From Microcaldota archaeon (lineage in GTDB: Archaea; Micrarchaeota; Micrarchaeia; Anstonellales; Anstonellaceae): a stretch of 5,764 nt of DNA. The first letter of the stretch is position 1, and every line of letters starts with the position of its first letter. The notes beneath the pieces were generated by a model. That model worked only from the letters and a program-made list of their open reading frames with translations. It did no database searches and was not told the DNA's origin. Of the stretch, positions 5,685-5,764 are shown in pieces. Where the stretch lies: assembly GCA_023248455.1 (NCBI GenBank), contig JAHFEN010000055.1:1-5764 (forward strand), written 5' to 3'. A program made the position numbers and the translations under genes.

Positions 5685-5764
5685 CTAGAATTCCGACTCT
5701 GGCACCGAAAGAAGGATTGCTTTTTTTGCGTCTTCGATTTTTTCCTGAGGGCCGGAGGCTGCAA
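5685..5764 (-). CDS. C-terminal end of a convergent gene, unidentified
   Basis: On the minus strand, one frame enters at the window edge and gives 25 residues ending ...EKIEDAKKAILLSVPESEF before TAG at 5687-5685. It has a protein-like, Lys/Glu-rich helical composition and codon use like the neighbours (ATC, CTT, AAA, GAG). The hairpin between its stop and that of nadM fits two convergent genes. The fragment is too short to assign a family. The opposite strand is also open here, reading on after the nadM stop, but looks less protein-like. Confidence 0.5.
   Translation of the reverse strand, partial: AASGPQEKIEDAKKAILLSVPESEF

Noticed and set aside
5639..5764. Readthrough of the nadM TGA as extra coding sequence
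   Set aside because: The frame stays open to the window end, but NadM relatives end close to this point, the extension is not family-like, and a hairpin plus a convergent gene occupy the space.
1..5764. CRISPR array, insertion sequence, tRNA or rRNA
   Set aside because: I saw no regularly spaced direct repeats, no transposase motifs or terminal repeats, and no cloverleaf or rRNA-like stretch.

Overview
The window looks archaeal, probably from one of the small uncultivated (DPANN-like) lineages. The evidence is an archaeal-type NMN adenylyltransferase, a HerA/VirB4-like ATPase, and TATA-like boxes (TTTAAATA, TTTTTAAA) about 25 bases upstream of start codons that lack a Shine-Dalgarno sequence, which suggests leaderless transcripts. 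AUA, AGG and AGA codons are used freely. The lineage is an inference; no 16S gene or other marker is present.

Layout. Positions 1-1333 (minus strand) hold the first 444 codons of a HerA/VirB4-like P-loop ATPase whose C-terminus lies beyond base 1. Upstream of it on the same strand are a doubtful 55-codon ORF (1360-1527) and a 90-residue, very basic protein of unknown function (1574-1846). A 59-base divergent promoter region separates these from a plus-strand cluster: purH (1906-3468), a 540-residue cysteine-rich protein (3520-5142), and nadM (5129-5641), which overlaps its neighbour by 14 bases. A short intergenic space with an 8-bp hairpin then separates nadM from the C-terminal end of a convergent minus-strand gene (5685-5764).

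Two things stand out. First, purH has an in-frame UGA exactly where the family has the second Gly of its conserved QPGGS motif. The reading frame continues past it for 28 recognisable PurH residues to a TAG, so this is a nonsense mutation, a base error, or readthrough. Second, the cysteine-rich protein contains two related units offset by exactly 280 residues. In each unit every cysteine falls in one phase of a three-residue repeat, and the same phase is filled by Ser, Thr, Val, Ile and Ala where Cys is absent. This is the signature expected of a beta-solenoid with a Cys-lined face. Its function is unknown, and it sits between a purine gene and an NAD gene.

The plus-strand genes probably form one transcript: purH makes IMP from AICAR, and NadM makes NAD from NMN and ATP. 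The cysteine-rich protein has no assigned part in either pathway.
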